DNA from: Parus major
Lineage: Eukaryota; Chordata; Aves; Passeriformes; Paridae
Length of the DNA stretch: 64,000 bases
Reading direction: 5' to 3'
NCBI RefSeq assembly: GCF_001522545.3
Contig: NC_031771.1
Coordinates: 65,893,751 to 65,957,750, forward strand
In this document: positions 14,640-27,260 of the stretch, one piece after another
Layout of the letters: each line of letters opens with the position of its first letter
Numbering within the stretch: position 1 is the stretch's first letter
Made by a program: the position numbers and the translations under genes
The notes under the pieces: generated by a model
Databases searched by the model: none
The model's input: the letters and a program-made list of their open reading frames with translations, nothing else
What the model was told of the DNA's origin: nothing

Positions 14640-14677
14640 GTAAACATGCAAAATTTGCATATCCAAGAGCTAATTAG
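14640..14677. promoter_or_regulatory. Candidate enhancer motif cluster (FOX, POU, homeodomain)
   Basis: Within 38 bases lie gtaaaca (forkhead type, 14640-14646), atgcaaaatttgcat (two inverted POU-like halves, including the exact octamer atttgcat, 14646-14660) and ctaattag (homeodomain palindrome, 14670-14677). It sits in unique sequence of the ADRA1D intron. Function is inferred from motifs only. Confidence 0.3.
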
Positions 14678-15273
14678 GAATCAAGGCAGGGAGAGTACCC
14701 CATGTGCCAGGTCTGATATTTCTGAGCAATGAGTGAAGAGCATGGCTGTAAAGACACTTGTTTATCCAGTGAAAAGGTGGAAGAGAGGCAGACAGAATCT
14801 CATGGACAGTATTCAAAGTGCCACAAAAATGGAATGCAAACCTTCATCCTTTCCCTTCAGGTTCAGAAATTTAAGAAATGAATAGGGATAAGACTGAGAT
14901 GGAGCAGGAAGCATGTCAGTGGGGAGAGGGCCTCATTACCACAATGAGACACTTTGAGACACTTTCTCTCCTCAGCAGAGATCCCATTGCCCTGTGCAGG
15001 CATTTAATCCAGACAAATGCAGCATGGCTTTTGCATTCCCTCTCCTGAAGCACCTCCTTAAAACTCCCTGTGGCTGTAAAGCTGATACAGAACCACTGTG
15101 ATGTGATGGTTGGTCTGCTCCCACCTTTCTTGGTCCTTGCCAGCATGGTCTCTGTGCTTGTCCCAGGCTCAGCTCTACGGCTGAGACAACCAGGCAGGCA
15201 GTTTTTGCCTCTTGTGTCAAAATATACGGCTTAAGTGATCACTGCTGAATAACCAGGTAAGGGAAACCAGTTC

Positions 15274-15360
15274 TAGTGGTGGCATCCCTGCCCATGGCAA
15301 GGGGTTGGAATGAGATGATCTTGAAGGTCCTTCAAACCCAATCCATTCCACGATTCTTTG
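15274..15360 (+). mobile_element. CR1 LINE 3' end
   Basis: About 85 bases ending gtccttcaaacccaatccat and a degenerate terminal octamer. Confidence 0.8.
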
Positions 15361-16020
15361 GTCACATCAGACGGACGTGGCCTTCCCTGTGGAGATGAGG
15401 GAAAGGAACAAGTAAGAGGGGTCCTTCACAGGCAATCAGTGCAGCATTTAACAGCAGAATTTATCCCTTCAAGTTAAGGGCTTCAGGAACTGTTGGGAGT
15501 GATGAGGATGTTGTTATCTCACCACTCCTGATGTATTTTTGGAGCTCAGTTCCACAGACCCATTGTTTTCTGAGAGAGGAGGGAAAACGTCTCTTTTTGA
15601 AGTGCAATGTGTTTAGAGCTTTGTATCAGCTGAAAAATGTCTTTCAGGGATGGGGAGAGACAGACCAACTCTGCTATCTTCCCTGAATGTTTCCAGGTTG
15701 GGGGAAAAGATGGAAATATGGTTTGGAGTTTTAAGTTTCCCTTCTTATCACAGGAAAAAAACATAAAGAAAGAGAAAGTGAGAGATGAGAAACGGTGGAT
15801 TTTTCCATGCAAGCTAAAGCCAAAAGGGCTGTGCCTTGGAGCAGAGTGCGGAAACAGGGCAGGCGTTGGAGGATTTTCCCCTCCAAGCCTGAAAAGAAAT
15901 AAGAAGCTGGCTGGCTGGTCTTGAATAACCCCTCCTGAGCCTGTGAAACCAGCCACAATTTTTCATCAGAGCTGAAAATATCCACCTCCCCCGTCCTTTT
16001 TTTTCCTCCCACCCTTTCTT

Positions 16021-16190
16021 CCGTGACGCCGCGGCACCGGGCGCGGCGGTGCGGCTCTCTGGAGGATGCTGTCCAGCATCCATCAGAGCTGGCAGTGCCA
16101 GGCTCCACGGCCAGTGACGTCCTGTCTGCCCAGTTCTGATACAAACAGAAAAGCCCTCGGGGCTGGCATGGTGGAATCGCGCCGAGGAAG
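16021..16190. promoter_or_regulatory. CpG cluster inside the presumed ADRA1D intron
   Basis: About nine CpGs fall within 36 bases (16021-16056), and several more follow to 16190, in a region otherwise poor in CpG. A CRE-like tgacgtcc lies near 16115-16122, and a perfect 8 bp hairpin (ggatgctg/cagcatcc) at 16064-16081. This could be a small intronic promoter or enhancer. Confidence 0.3.
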
Positions 16191-17148
16191 CTCCCACACT
16201 TCCTCTTGATATCGTGTTTTCCCAATTTCCCGTGAGTTCCCAGCCATCAGCCACCACAGTGGCTCACTCTAGGATCCTTCCAGACCAGTGGTGTCACCTG
16301 TGTTGGGGTCCTGGCAATACTCACCTGCCCCAGGTGAGTTCCGCTCACCCTGAGCTTCAAATTGAAGTCGGGATTTGTGCGTTTTGCTCTGGGTACAAAT
16401 TTTTTTCCCTGAGTTGGGTTGGTCCCAATGAAAAATTGCCTTTTTCCTCTGTGCAGCACAGATCTGGCCTCACTGTATGTAAAATGCCATGTGTTCCCAG
16501 CAGGATTCAGCCCTTCCAAGGCCTACCCTGCAGCCAAATCTGATCTACATATTTACGAGCTTGTAAACAGGACAGGGCGGGTGAGTTCACATTCTTAGAA
16601 AACCAAGTGCAGAGAAAAGAACTTCTGAGTTGGAAAAAACAAAGAGTAGTCTTGGGCCCAACCCAGCAAACACAGTGGTTTTTCCAAGACTTGGATGTCT
16701 TGCTTGAAAATCATTCCCCTTCATTCCTTTTCCACAGGATTTCCCCAAGTTTACCTTTTAATTTGGGAAAAAATACACATTCCAAATGTTTCTGAGCAGA
16801 GTGGAGGTGGCAGTTTGATAGAAACTTTGATAGACAAGACACATTTTATCTTGGAGGTGAGTGGAAGCCAAACTTGTGTTTTCAGAAGCCACCAAAGAAC
16901 AGCAGCTCCTTGAAAAGGGAAGTTTAAGGGAGGTGTTAAAAGGAGTTGAACAGCAGAAGGCAACTGGAGGTCTCACCACGAAGAACCGCTGTCAACCAAT
17001 GCAAGGAGTAGTCTGGAACAGTAATTCCCAAACCGTGGTCTCCAGATCTTGACAGTCCATGAAGGCCTGGCAAATGGTTCATGGAAAACTAGAGTATAAG
17101 GGAGCCAGCCAGAAAAAAAAAAAAATAATTGAGGATTAATAGTTTGTC

Positions 17149-17393
17149 ATAAAATCATGGAATGGGTTGGATTGGAAAGGATCTTAAAGATCTCATTCAA
17201 GTCCTGGCCATTAGCAGAGACACCTCCCATTATCCCAGGTTGCTTCAAGCCCGTCCAGCCTGGCCTTGGACACTTGCAGAGATCCAGGAGCAGATCCACA
17301 GCTTCTCTGAGCAAGTGGTTCCAGAGCCTCCCCACCTTCTGAGCAAAGAATTTCTTCCTGGGAACTCATCTAAATCCCTCCTCTATCAGTTCA
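17149..17393 (-). mobile_element. CR1 LINE 3' fragment
   Basis: Reversed copy with aaatcatggaatgggttgg at the 3' end and agaatttcttcctgggaa near the 5' break. Confidence 0.88.
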
Positions 17394-17982
17394 AGAACAT
17401 TTCACCTCATCACTGCCCCTGTAAAGTCAGTGCCTATGGTTGGATTTTTGCCCATGAGACATTCTACCTATGGTTTATTCCTGCTGAGACGGGAGCAAGT
17501 CAGTTTGCCTGTAAATGTTTCCTTTCCCCAGGCTGGTTATCCTGGCTGTGTTTCCCCAAGGTGTGCTCAGGGAAGAGATTCCCAGGCTCGGGCACAGCAC
17601 GAGCTCAGGATGCTCCAGTTTGGAGAGCAGAGAGCCCCGGGAATGCTCCTCTCTGAGCAAGCTCTGCACTGCCCTGGAGGGAGCTTAGCAACCCCACAAG
17701 GCCATTGTGTTCGTTCAGATCCCGAGCCAGATGGAAATTTTCTTTTTAAAGGCTGCCCCGAGCGTGTTTCCTGTGGTGAACCATCCCGGCACGGATCTCA
17801 GCCATGCATCAGCACATGGATTCCAGTCTCCTTCCTGCTCAGCCAGCAGGACAAGAGCTCTTGACATGCAGCTCGGTTGCCCTGACTTTTTCCTTCTCTC
17901 AGGAGACTCTTTTTTTCTTCATTTGCATCTGGTAAATAAGAACCTTCCTGATATCTCCCTTTGGGTTTGCCAGACTGGCCAA

Positions 17983-18028
17983 TCTTTTATTTTTTTTATT
18001 TTTATTTTTTTTGTTAATTTTTTTTCCT
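17983..18028. repeat. T-rich low-complexity run
   Basis: T runs broken by single A's and one gttaa. Confidence 0.8.
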
Positions 18029-18387
18029 AATTTTATTTATGTCCTTTTGCTGAGTCTCATGATTCTCAGATTTGTTTTAAGGTTCCCTCTGGGGCTGGAG
18101 TCAGGCTATTACTTGTGAATCAAAGAACAGGCAGTTGGACACACACACATCTTTCCCAAGCACAAGGAACACTGCAAAAATATTACCTTTAAGGGAGTCT
18201 GTACTAAAAGTCAGATGTCAAACGCCTACATCTTTGTCTTCCTTTTAATTTTGTGATTAATTTCAAAGTCCATCTTCCTGTTGACCATGCTTTATTCAGC
18301 ACTGTGTCCTGAATCTGCTGCCCAGGCCTTCTTCTTGGAGGATGAACCAAGCAGCTAAAAAGGCTATTCCAGGGCAGAGTTTGAGTT

Positions 18388-18472
18388 AATGGGGAGCATG
18401 ATTTGAGGGTATGGGTTGAAATTGGAGCTCTTCAAGGTCCCTTCCAACCCAGACCATTCTCTGATTCTGTCA
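18388..18472 (+). mobile_element. CR1 LINE 3' end, degenerate
   Basis: Recognised from ttcaaggtcccttccaaccc followed by agaccattctctgattctgt. Confidence 0.7.
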
Positions 18473-18637
18473 TGAAAGCATTGCCTTAACAATTTAAAAG
18501 ATTTATTACAGAGTTTGGTTTGCAGAATCCCAGCTCCAGTGTGATTTCAGAATCTTTCTCCCTTTCCTCTGTCTAGTCCTGCCTGAGTAGAGTCCACAGA
18601 GTTCCTGTTAAAAACCAAGAAGCAGGAAAAACTCATG

Positions 18638-19510
18638 GAGTCACAGAATACCAGGTTAGAAGGGACCTGAAGGACCATCCGGTCCAACTTTTCTTGGCAA
18701 AAGCACAATCTGCTCAAGATGGTCCAGCATCATGTCCACCTGAATCTTAAAAGTGGAATCCACCACTTCCCTGGGTAAATTACCCTGATGGCTGATTGCT
18801 GTCATGTTGACCAATTGAGTGCAATAGGAATATCCCCAGGAATAACTTGCACCCATGACTCCTCATCTTTTCCAGGTGGCTCCTGGTGAAAAGGGAGTCA
18901 CAATTTCTTTGTAGCTACACAGCGATGAAACCTCCCCCTCAGCTTTTTTTCTCAAGAACTTTGCAAGCTCAGTTCTCTCAGTTTTTCCTCACATGGCAGC
19001 TTCCCAGTGCTTGGATCATCTTCCTGACCACTCTCTGGACCTTCTCCAGCCTGGTGGGGACCAAAACTGAGCACAATGCGTGGCGTGGCACAATTCCTTC
19101 TTCATCTCTGCTGGTGATGCTCATGTTGATGCAGGTCTTCCTGCAGGGTGGCCCCCACTCCTGAAGTGTCCAGGAATGTCCTCATTCTGTTTGGTATCAT
19201 CAGGAAAATTCATCATCAGGACATACCTGATCCCATCCTCCAGATCACTTATGGAGATATTAAACAGTGTTGGGAGCGATATTGATCCCACGGGTGACAG
19301 GTTGCCTGTTTGGGAAGAAGCTTTTTACCACCTCTCCCTGGGTGCCAGCCCTGTCAGTCCACTTTTCCAGACCAAAGTGTGTCAGTTTCTCCAGGAGACT
19401 GTGGAAAACCATATGGAAAACCATGTGGAAAACCTAGGAGAAATCCAGTCAGACAAGATGCACCACTCAGGGCTTCTTTTGGTGGTACCCACAGTGTGCT
19501 GCTGGCAGTT
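18638..19510 (-). mobile_element. CR1-like LINE, long copy (about 0.8 kb)
   Basis: Starts with gagtcacagaataccaggtt and runs through gaccttctccagcctggtg and atggagatattaaacagtgt, words found in long antisense avian CR1 copies. The right end is unclear beyond about 19385. The short repeated ggaaaaccat words at 19404-19437 may be a local duplication. Confidence 0.7.
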
Positions 19511-19795
19511 TCTCCTTACAGACCTGAGTATCAACCCCTCTGCAGGCCACGATTTCTGAGTTATTCCTTTGTTTAAAACACAACTTTCTTCTTTAGAGAT
19601 CCCTCATGAAAGATGGAATGTGGTGTACTTCTTACAGGGCAAGAAGGTTTTGTGCATGGGACATGCAGGTCTTTGGAAGGAGGATGCAATGGATGAAATC
19701 ACCTTCTGGGGATTTCCTAATGATGATTTCAGCTGTGAGCCCCTGAATGAAGGGTCAGTGCCCTCCCAGGGAAGATGGTTGAATAAAAAGATTCA

Positions 19796-20178
19796 GATTA
19801 TTTAGCCTGGAAAAGAGAAGGCTTTGGAGGGAACTAATTGTGGCCTTCCAGCACCTGAAGGGAGCATATGACAAAGATGGAGACTATTCACAAAAACATG
19901 GAATGGCAGGAAAAGGGAGATGGATTCACGTTGAAAGAGAGTAAGTTTAAATTAAGTATTTTAAAAAATTCTTCCCTGTGAGGGTGGGCAGGCCCTGGCA
20001 CAGGGTGCCCAGAGAAGCTGTGGCTGCCCCTGGATCCCTGGAAGTGTCCAAGGCCAGGCTGGATTTGGCTTGGAACAACCTGGGCTTATGGAAGGTGTCC
20101 CTGCCCATGGCAGAGGGTCTGGGATGAGATGATCTTTCAGGTCCTTTCCAACCCAAGCCATTCCCTGATTGTATGATT
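19796..20178 (+). mobile_element. CR1 LINE 3' fragment (about 380 bp)
   Basis: Begins ttagcctggaaaagagaagg and keeps the full 3' block to ccaacccaagccattccctg and a degenerate octamer. Confidence 0.9.
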
Positions 20179-22424
20179 GAACCTTCTTTAGTCCCCCTCA
20201 CCTAATCATATCACAAAAGCACATTCCCAATAATATCCAGCAAATTATAAGTTTAGCTACAGCTTGATCAGGAATCAAATTAACTAAGAGCAGCTATACT
20301 GTCATAAAAACAAAAAAGAAAGAAAAAAAAAATAAGAGAGGGGTAAAAAAGATGATTTCAAGCCCCTGAAGCAAGAGTTGTAGAGCAGAGGAGAACAGAG
20401 TAAATACTTCACAGGGTCTTGCCCAAAGCCTGTCTTGTGCCCCATGCAGTGTCCCCATGGTCCTAGCACGTAATTCCTGCCTTGTGAAGTTCAGGATGTC
20501 TGGCAGAGCAGGGGGTGCAGTGTGGCAGCCCACCAGCCTGGATCTGCAGTGTGGAGCAGAAACTTTGCATTCTGTGCCCTGTGATGCGGCACCAGGGCAT
20601 CTGGAGGTGGTTAAAGGAGCAGAGTCTGCTGGGGCAATGCTGGGGGGCTGCAAAGTCAATTCCTTATGTTCTGTTGAGGATGGGCTCTGGAGTAAATTGT
20701 TCCCTGGACCAAATTCATCTGGAGGGGTCTGGCTGGACCACGCTAAGCAAATTAGCACTTTTCACAATCCTTGGAATTACTTGTGAAGCCTCTGTCAGGG
20801 AACAGTGTAGATAAACCTGTGTGGCTTTCCACTTCACCTTCCACTGGTGAAATTCTTCCCGTGATCAAAGTCCTGTCCTGCACAGGGGAGAAACTGGTGC
20901 ATGGGAAGCTTTGGCACCTTCTCAGAGAGCATCAGACCAGCAGATGATTATGACATTCAGGGTGAAATCCATCAGGAATAACCTTGGATGCCCATGACGT
21001 GGTTGTCCATGAGCCAGGAGTCTGAGTCCAGTCATCTGAAAGCTGGTGTGATCCATCTGCCCGGTGACTTGCACTCAGGATGAGATGGATCACTCCACTC
21101 TCACCACAAAACCTGCCCTCACTGACTGGCAGAGGAGCCCCAGCACCTGCTCAGGTGCCTGCTCTCAGTCAGGTGATTCACACAAGAATTCACACAAGAT
21201 TCACAGGTGATTCACACAAGAGCCACGCTTTTCAGGAAATTAGATGCCTCATAAATGTCTTCACACCAATTACTCCCACCAGTGGTCCAAATTCTCAGGA
21301 TTACTCAGAGAAGATCTCCAATATTTGAGGGGAATAAAGGGCAATTTTGGTCCAAGTCCTACTGATGTGCAGCACCTTAGAGAAAAGTTTTGAGGACATC
21401 GCTAGGAACATAATCCTAAATGTTGGGAGACAGGTTTGGAGGCCGTGAATTTGACAGTGAATGACCAGAACAAGGCTCTGATCCATTATCCTCCTCTTGC
21501 TGACACACAGACCACACTCAGACCTCAGATCTGAGATCCTGCTTGAGAGCACTGGTGTTTTTCAGAGCCCTTGACTGGTTTCTCCTCCCTTTGCCATCTC
21601 CCCACCACTGCCAGACAAAAGTTTCCCTGATGTCCATCACACCTAAAGCTTCCCTCCCTCCCCACCAGGGCCCACACTCCAGGTTTGCACACCCCACCAC
21701 TTTGGCATGGCCAGGAGCTCTCCAGGAGCATCTTCCCAACCATGATCTGAGACAAAACACTGCCCAGAAGGTCAGCAATGGTCAGGGAGTGGAGGCTTCT
21801 GCCTGCTTCTCTTTGGGCCAGACCAGGAGGCAGAAGTTGGACACACAGGCAGCAGAGAGACACGCAGGCAGTTCTTTGGGGCTTTCATTGGGAAGCTGCT
21901 GCTAATCTGTGACATTGTTTATGGGGTTGGCTGGAGGGCTGACAGGCCTGAGGAATTCCACCCGATATCCCAATGCCATCGTCCTCCAGGGAAAATTCTT
22001 GAGTGGCTGTGAACATGCTGTCCTCCCCTCCAGGCCAAGCATCTCTTGGATCCATCCTCGGAGGGCAGTGAACTCCCTGATCACTCCAAGACACACCAAG
22101 GAGGTGTTAACCCTCTAGGGACCCTGATGTGCCTACAAATACCCAGTGGAGGTGGTTAACAGAGAACAGAGGAGAAGGTCAGGAAAGACCAGCCAGAATC
22201 TGAGTCCCACACACTGGGAGAAGTCCTTGTTGAAATCCAGCCCCTTCTCCCACAGCTTGGCAGCTTGCACCAGCGAGGTTGTCCATCCTGGGGGCCTGGG
22301 AAGGAGCTGGCAAGGAGAGGTGCAAGCTGGGTATTGAGCTGAAAGGGGCAGCTCAGGATTATTTTGGAGCAGATTTAATTAATTTACTTTTTGAGAGTCA
22401 GGAAAAAAATAAGGAAGAGAGTGA

Positions 22425-22645
22425 GGGGAAATTTAGGCTGGATACAAGGATACAAGGTTTTTGAATATCAGGGTGGGCAGGCCCTGGCACAGGGTGCCCA
22501 GAGGAGCTGTGGCTGCCCCTGGATCCCTGGAAGTGTCCAAGGCCAGGTTGGACATTGAGGCTTGGAGCCACCTGGGACAGTGGAAGGTGTGGAATGAAAT
22601 GGGCTTTATGATCCCTCCCAGCCCAAACCATTCCACGATTCTCTG
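22425..22645 (+). mobile_element. CR1 LINE 3' fragment
   Basis: From aaatttaggctggatac through the gcccctggatccctggaag block, with an internal deletion near the ggaaggtg position. Confidence 0.88.
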
Positions 22646-22902
22646 ACTTCCTTTGGCCTGGAGAACCCACAGTGAGCAGCTGTGGTACCTCTTATGCCAG
22701 GGATTTTTCTCTACCAGCTGCAATTCTTTTGACTTGCTGCTCTGATACCTCCCAAAGCAGTCTTCAGTGCACTCCTGAACCTTTGAGGCCACATCCAGGA
22801 GAAGTTCAGGTGATGGCACACCTCTCCCTACCACCATCTTAATCCTACATACGGATTTCTGGAACTTCCTAACTCAGAAACAGAGTGGTTCACACATTGG
22901 TA

Positions 22903-22928
22903 ATTTTTTTTTATATATACAGATATAT

Positions 22929-22963
<35 letters not shown>

Positions 22964-22996
22964 TATTTATATATATATATATATTTTTTTTTTTTA
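22903..22996. repeat. (TA)n microsatellite with T run
   Basis: Long alternating TA dinucleotides interrupted by acacaca, ending in a run of T's. It lies inside the presumed ADRA1D intron. Confidence 0.95.
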
Positions 22997-25739
22997 ACTT
23001 TCCATGAGTTTGGCCAATCAATTTTTCCCTCCTGCTTGCAGGGACATCCACAGCTGAGCAACCTGCTGTGAGATGAGCCATGTCCTCTTCTCAGCTGTTC
23101 ACCTGCCCCCTCCTGTGGGAGGTTTCACCTTCCCTCTCCTGTGATGACACCTGTAAAATCCAGCTCTCCAAAAGATCTTTTTTTTTTTTTGCCAGCCCTT
23201 TCCTGATACAAAGCCCACACCAAGCCACAGCGACTCCTTTATCAGTGTTGGACAGTCCTGCTGGTCCATGCATTTCCAAGCTGTGGCAGCACTGGGACAT
23301 GACTTTGTCCCTTTGTTTTGCCCACCTTCTGCCATGTCTGCAGCATTCCTGCACCATGGAATATTCAGGACATGCTGTTAGAACAAAGATGCCCTTGCCA
23401 ACCAAGCCTGCTCATGAATTCTGGCTGTACACTGGGAGCCAGGGCCAGAATTTTGATTGGACTGGCTCCATTTGCATTGGTGCATTTGCCTTTTTTTTTT
23501 TCCTTCTTGTTTTGCTTTGTTTTTTCGAGCGCTGAACACTGGGACCAGCAAAGCTCTGAACAATCCAAGTGATATCACCTTCCAGTGAGTCATGGGGAGG
23601 ACAGGGTGGAGAAGGGCAGGCAAGGAAAGATCATGGGATTGTGTTAGCTCAAACAACCTAAAAAAAAAAAGGGATATGTGTTTGGATACATGGAGGGCAG
23701 ATTGCATCTGCTGCCACCCATCACTGAGTTTTAGGAAGCATGCCATGGCTCTGAAGAATTTACCTACCTGGTTTTCCCCAAATATGAACAGTAGTAGGGT
23801 AATTAATTAGGTTAATTAACAAGTTAATTAACAAGTAATTAATTTTTTCTTAAAAAAAAAAGCTATGAGCACATACTTTATTGGCTCGACTTTTGCATCA
23901 TCAAAAAAATTGAAGTTCAGTCTTCAAACCATGTTTAGTCTGTAGCTTCAGTCACTTTGCAAGGTGCAAACAGGCTTTTCCTGAGCTCACCTGCAGCTTT
24001 CTTAATTTCTGAAGATAATTATTTAGGCTTACAACAGGACATACAGCCCTTGCTCTGACCCAGCTCTGTCAGATTCAGATTTTGCAAGATGATCTTTAAT
24101 AAAATGATGGAAGGAATAAAGTCCCTATACGGACTGTTGAGACCCCAGCATTATTATTATAAATTCTGATGGATGTCCTTAAGGTGGGTGTCACCATCTC
24201 CTCCTCCCTCACCCCATGAGGTGTTGAGCTGGGCTCAGCAGGGCTGATTTTGAGTTTAAACAAGACCAGATTGCTGTTGGGTGGTGGCACAGATCCTACA
24301 GAAATTGTGTTTCCTGTTCTTTGATCTTGCCCTGTACTCATCTTAATGCTTTTGGGGCCAGATGACCAAAAATTGCTCTTACCCTGAGATAACAGACTGA
24401 AGTGCTGGTGCATCACTCTTGTCTTGCTATTCCTGATATTTTACTCACATTCTCTATTTCTGGGCCTTGGACACATCCTTCTGTGTTTCCTGAGCTCTTC
24501 AAGTGTCCACCACTCATACTGACTTTCACTTACTTATATAGGAGATGTTACAAAGCCCAGCCCAAAAACCCTCAAAGTGCTGTTGCATATTCGAGTATGT
24601 GAAAGCAAGAGCTGATTCATTCGATTTTTTACGCATTCCCTAAAAAAGACCCCTCAAATCCTCTTATGTGCAGCCTCCCAGGGCCCATCAGAGGATTCTG
24701 ATGCTCCAGCATGTGCAGAGGAGCTGTTCTGGGGACTCCCTGCCCAGCTCTGTTCATCCCAGGGCCAGGAAATGAGGAAACTCTGGATGCACTCAGGACA
24801 CATCCCTTCCAAGGGGCACGCTTATTTGCATGGCAATGAGGATGGTAATGGGCCCCTTGTCTTCATATGTACACAAGGTTCTCACTGGGTAAAAACCAGC
24901 CAGAGCTGAAATTCAGAGAATTCAGAGCTTCTTTTCCTTTTCAATTTGTGTTTTCTATCTGGATGCAAAAGACAAAGCACGTAGTACAGAAACTGCATTG
25001 TGCCCTGAACTGCTAAACACCAGATAGAAGTTATTATTTTAGCAACCATCAGGCTGTTTAGGCAAGCACCAATCCCCTAAGTAGCCTGGCTCAAGCAGTA
25101 ATTACCAGTTGAATTTAAAAAGAGACCCTTCTTTTATTTGCTTTGTTACCATAGCTTTTTATTTTCTTTTCCTCTCTCTTGAAGCTGAAAAATGCTCCAT
25201 AGAGCTGCAGCTCCTCTGAGAACCCAGAGCACGCTGCAAGCAGGGTTCACAGCAACGCTGTGAAGAGGTCATGGTCATTAACCCTTTCTCTGTGGGGAAA
25301 CTGAGGCAGGAAACCTCTCCCTGACAAGGGAATAAGCAGGATTGCATGTTTGATGAAGTCCATCATCTTCTCAGGTCCCATTTCCTGACACACCCATGGT
25401 TCCTGCAGGTCCAGGGGTTGGGCTGGGGGCACTGTGAAAAAGGGGGATGGTCAAAGCCATGGTGGGATGAAGATTGGAGATGTTATGGAAGGCAAAGGGG
25501 CATGGCCCCAGCACCACTGGGGTGGCTCAAAGCTTCTGGCTGTCACTCAGGGAGGTGTTTCTGATGGGGTTAAAATCAAAACTGGTGATTCCAGCAGCCC
25601 AGAGCCAACCTGTAAATCTCAGCACTGTCCCCAAGAGAATAAAGTCCTTTAATATAAAACTACCGAGGTGAGGTCATTGCCTCTACCAAACTGAGCCCTG
25701 TGTTAAGGGAGCTGACAGGGAAGATGGAGAGAGAGAATT

Positions 25740-26031
25740 TATGAGGGCATGGAGAGACAGGACAAGGGGGAATGGCTTCAGGCTGCCAGAGGGCAGGGAT
25801 GGATGGGATATTGGGCAGGAATTGTTCCCTGTGAGGGTGGTGAGGTCCTGGCACAGGGTGCCCAGAGAAGCTGTGGCTGCCCCTGGATCCCTGGAAGTGC
25901 CCAAAGCCAGGTTGGACAGGGCTTTGAACAGCCTGGGCTGATGGAAGGTGTCCCTGCCCATGGCAGGGGGTCTGGGATGAGATGATCTTTCAGGTCCCTC
26001 CCGACCCAAACCTTTCCCTGATTCCATGATC
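25740..26031 (+). mobile_element. CR1 LINE 3' fragment
   Basis: Contains gagagacaggacaagggg, the conserved middle block and the 3' end cctttccctgattccatg. Confidence 0.9.
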
Positions 26032-27035
26032 ATTGATTGCTCCATTCAAAGCCACTGGCTGCACCACCAGGAGCTGCTCATGAAGCTACAAATGCCTTCA
26101 TTTCCAGGAAGGCCCTGAGTCTTCCCAGCACAGTGATGTCATTCCTGCTCACTGTGCTCATCCCATGCACTGAGAGCCAGCCTGAGCTCCTGCCTGCCTT
26201 GGGTGGGCCTCCAGCAGATATTTCAGCTGCTTTGCCTGCCCAGCCACCACAAAATGCTGGGATCTCTTCATCTTCTCCCACATACCCGTGATGGAGCTGC
26301 CCACGTACCTAATGTTGAGTCTGGCTGAAATTTCTTCACTTTTTAGGGATGGGTGTATGAAAGTTTTGCTGGAACCAGTTCTCTGAGTTTCCTGGTGGTT
26401 TTCCTCCAGCAAACAGCCCAGGGAGCTTTTCTGTATTGTCAGTCACGAATTTCTGGCTCCTGGCACCTGTTTTACTGTTTTGACACCAAGCATAAGAGCG
26501 CAGGGGAAAATAATAATGATATCTGGAGTTAATGTTATTTACTTAAATACAAATTAACGCTCAGTCACATGGTGGCGTGATTTGTCATCTGGAGCTAAAA
26601 TTAAAAGAAATTAAGGCTGAGTCAGAAAGTTATTTCAGATCCAAGTGGGGAATGCTGTTCTGAGGTCATGTGGGAGCAACACTGACATCTTCTGGCTCAA
26701 AAAAAAAATATATATATCTCCTGTTTTTCACAAGAAAACCACTGGGAAACTCTGCAAAAACCTGAGGAGGGACTGGGTGTACAAAATGTTTTAAAGTATC
26801 AAGGAGAAGGTTTGGGGTAGTGGATATTATCTGAGCCCACTTTAACAGCTCCCCTTAGCATGACCACAGAATCTGAACAGAGGGTGTGTGACACTGGTGA
26901 CCCAAAGTACACCAGGGGAGGAGGTGAAGGGGTTTTGCTCTTCTCTCAGTGCAGGTGGCAGGGCTGTGGCCATTCTTTCATGCTGAAGTCTCTAAGTCTG
27001 GAGGCAGTAAATTACCTGAAAGTCACATTCCGCTA

Positions 27036-27135
27036 GGCTGGGTTGCTCCAAGCCCCATCCAGCCGGGCCTTGGACAGTTCCAGGGGTGAGGAGACACAGT
27101 TTCTCTGGGAAAACATGTTTCAGTGTCTCACCACC
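27036..27135 (-). mobile_element. CR1 fragment just upstream of the ADRA1D acceptor
   Basis: Reversed CR1 block from gggttgctccaagccccat to a degenerate tttctctgg stretch, lacking the 3' end. It ends about 125 bases before the ADRA1D exon. Confidence 0.65.
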
Positions 27136-27260
27136 ACCACACCATCAGCCTTTTCTACACATCTTACTTCCTCCAGAGTGGACTGGCCACCACCCGTATC
27201 ACCTCACTCTGCCACACCCTTCCACTTCCTCTAACCACATTCCTTTCATTCTCTCCCAAG

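Larger units (their letters stand above)
1..27260 (+). other. ADRA1D: Presumed ADRA1D intron 1 (5' part outside window)
   Basis: No stretch here encodes TM1-TM6 of an adrenergic receptor or any other protein I recognise; all open frames are short and unlike known families. ADRA1D has one large coding intron in other vertebrates, so this span is inferred to be intronic. It holds CR1 fragments (listed separately), simple repeats and long unique stretches. I see no gene in 1-1360, 1541-3380, 3600-5080, 5200-9050, 9620-12260, 12480-15270, 15360-17145, 20180-22420, 22650-25735 or 26035-27035. A CpG cluster near 16021 and a homeodomain/POU-type motif cluster near 14640 stand out. An unannotated noncoding RNA or an upstream gene cannot be excluded. 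Confidence 0.7.

Noticed and set aside
27086..27260. In-frame ATG extension of the ADRA1D exon (to a 247-residue frame)
   Set aside because: The added residues do not resemble any receptor, and the acceptor at 27260 with a phase-1 Gly matches the family's intron position.
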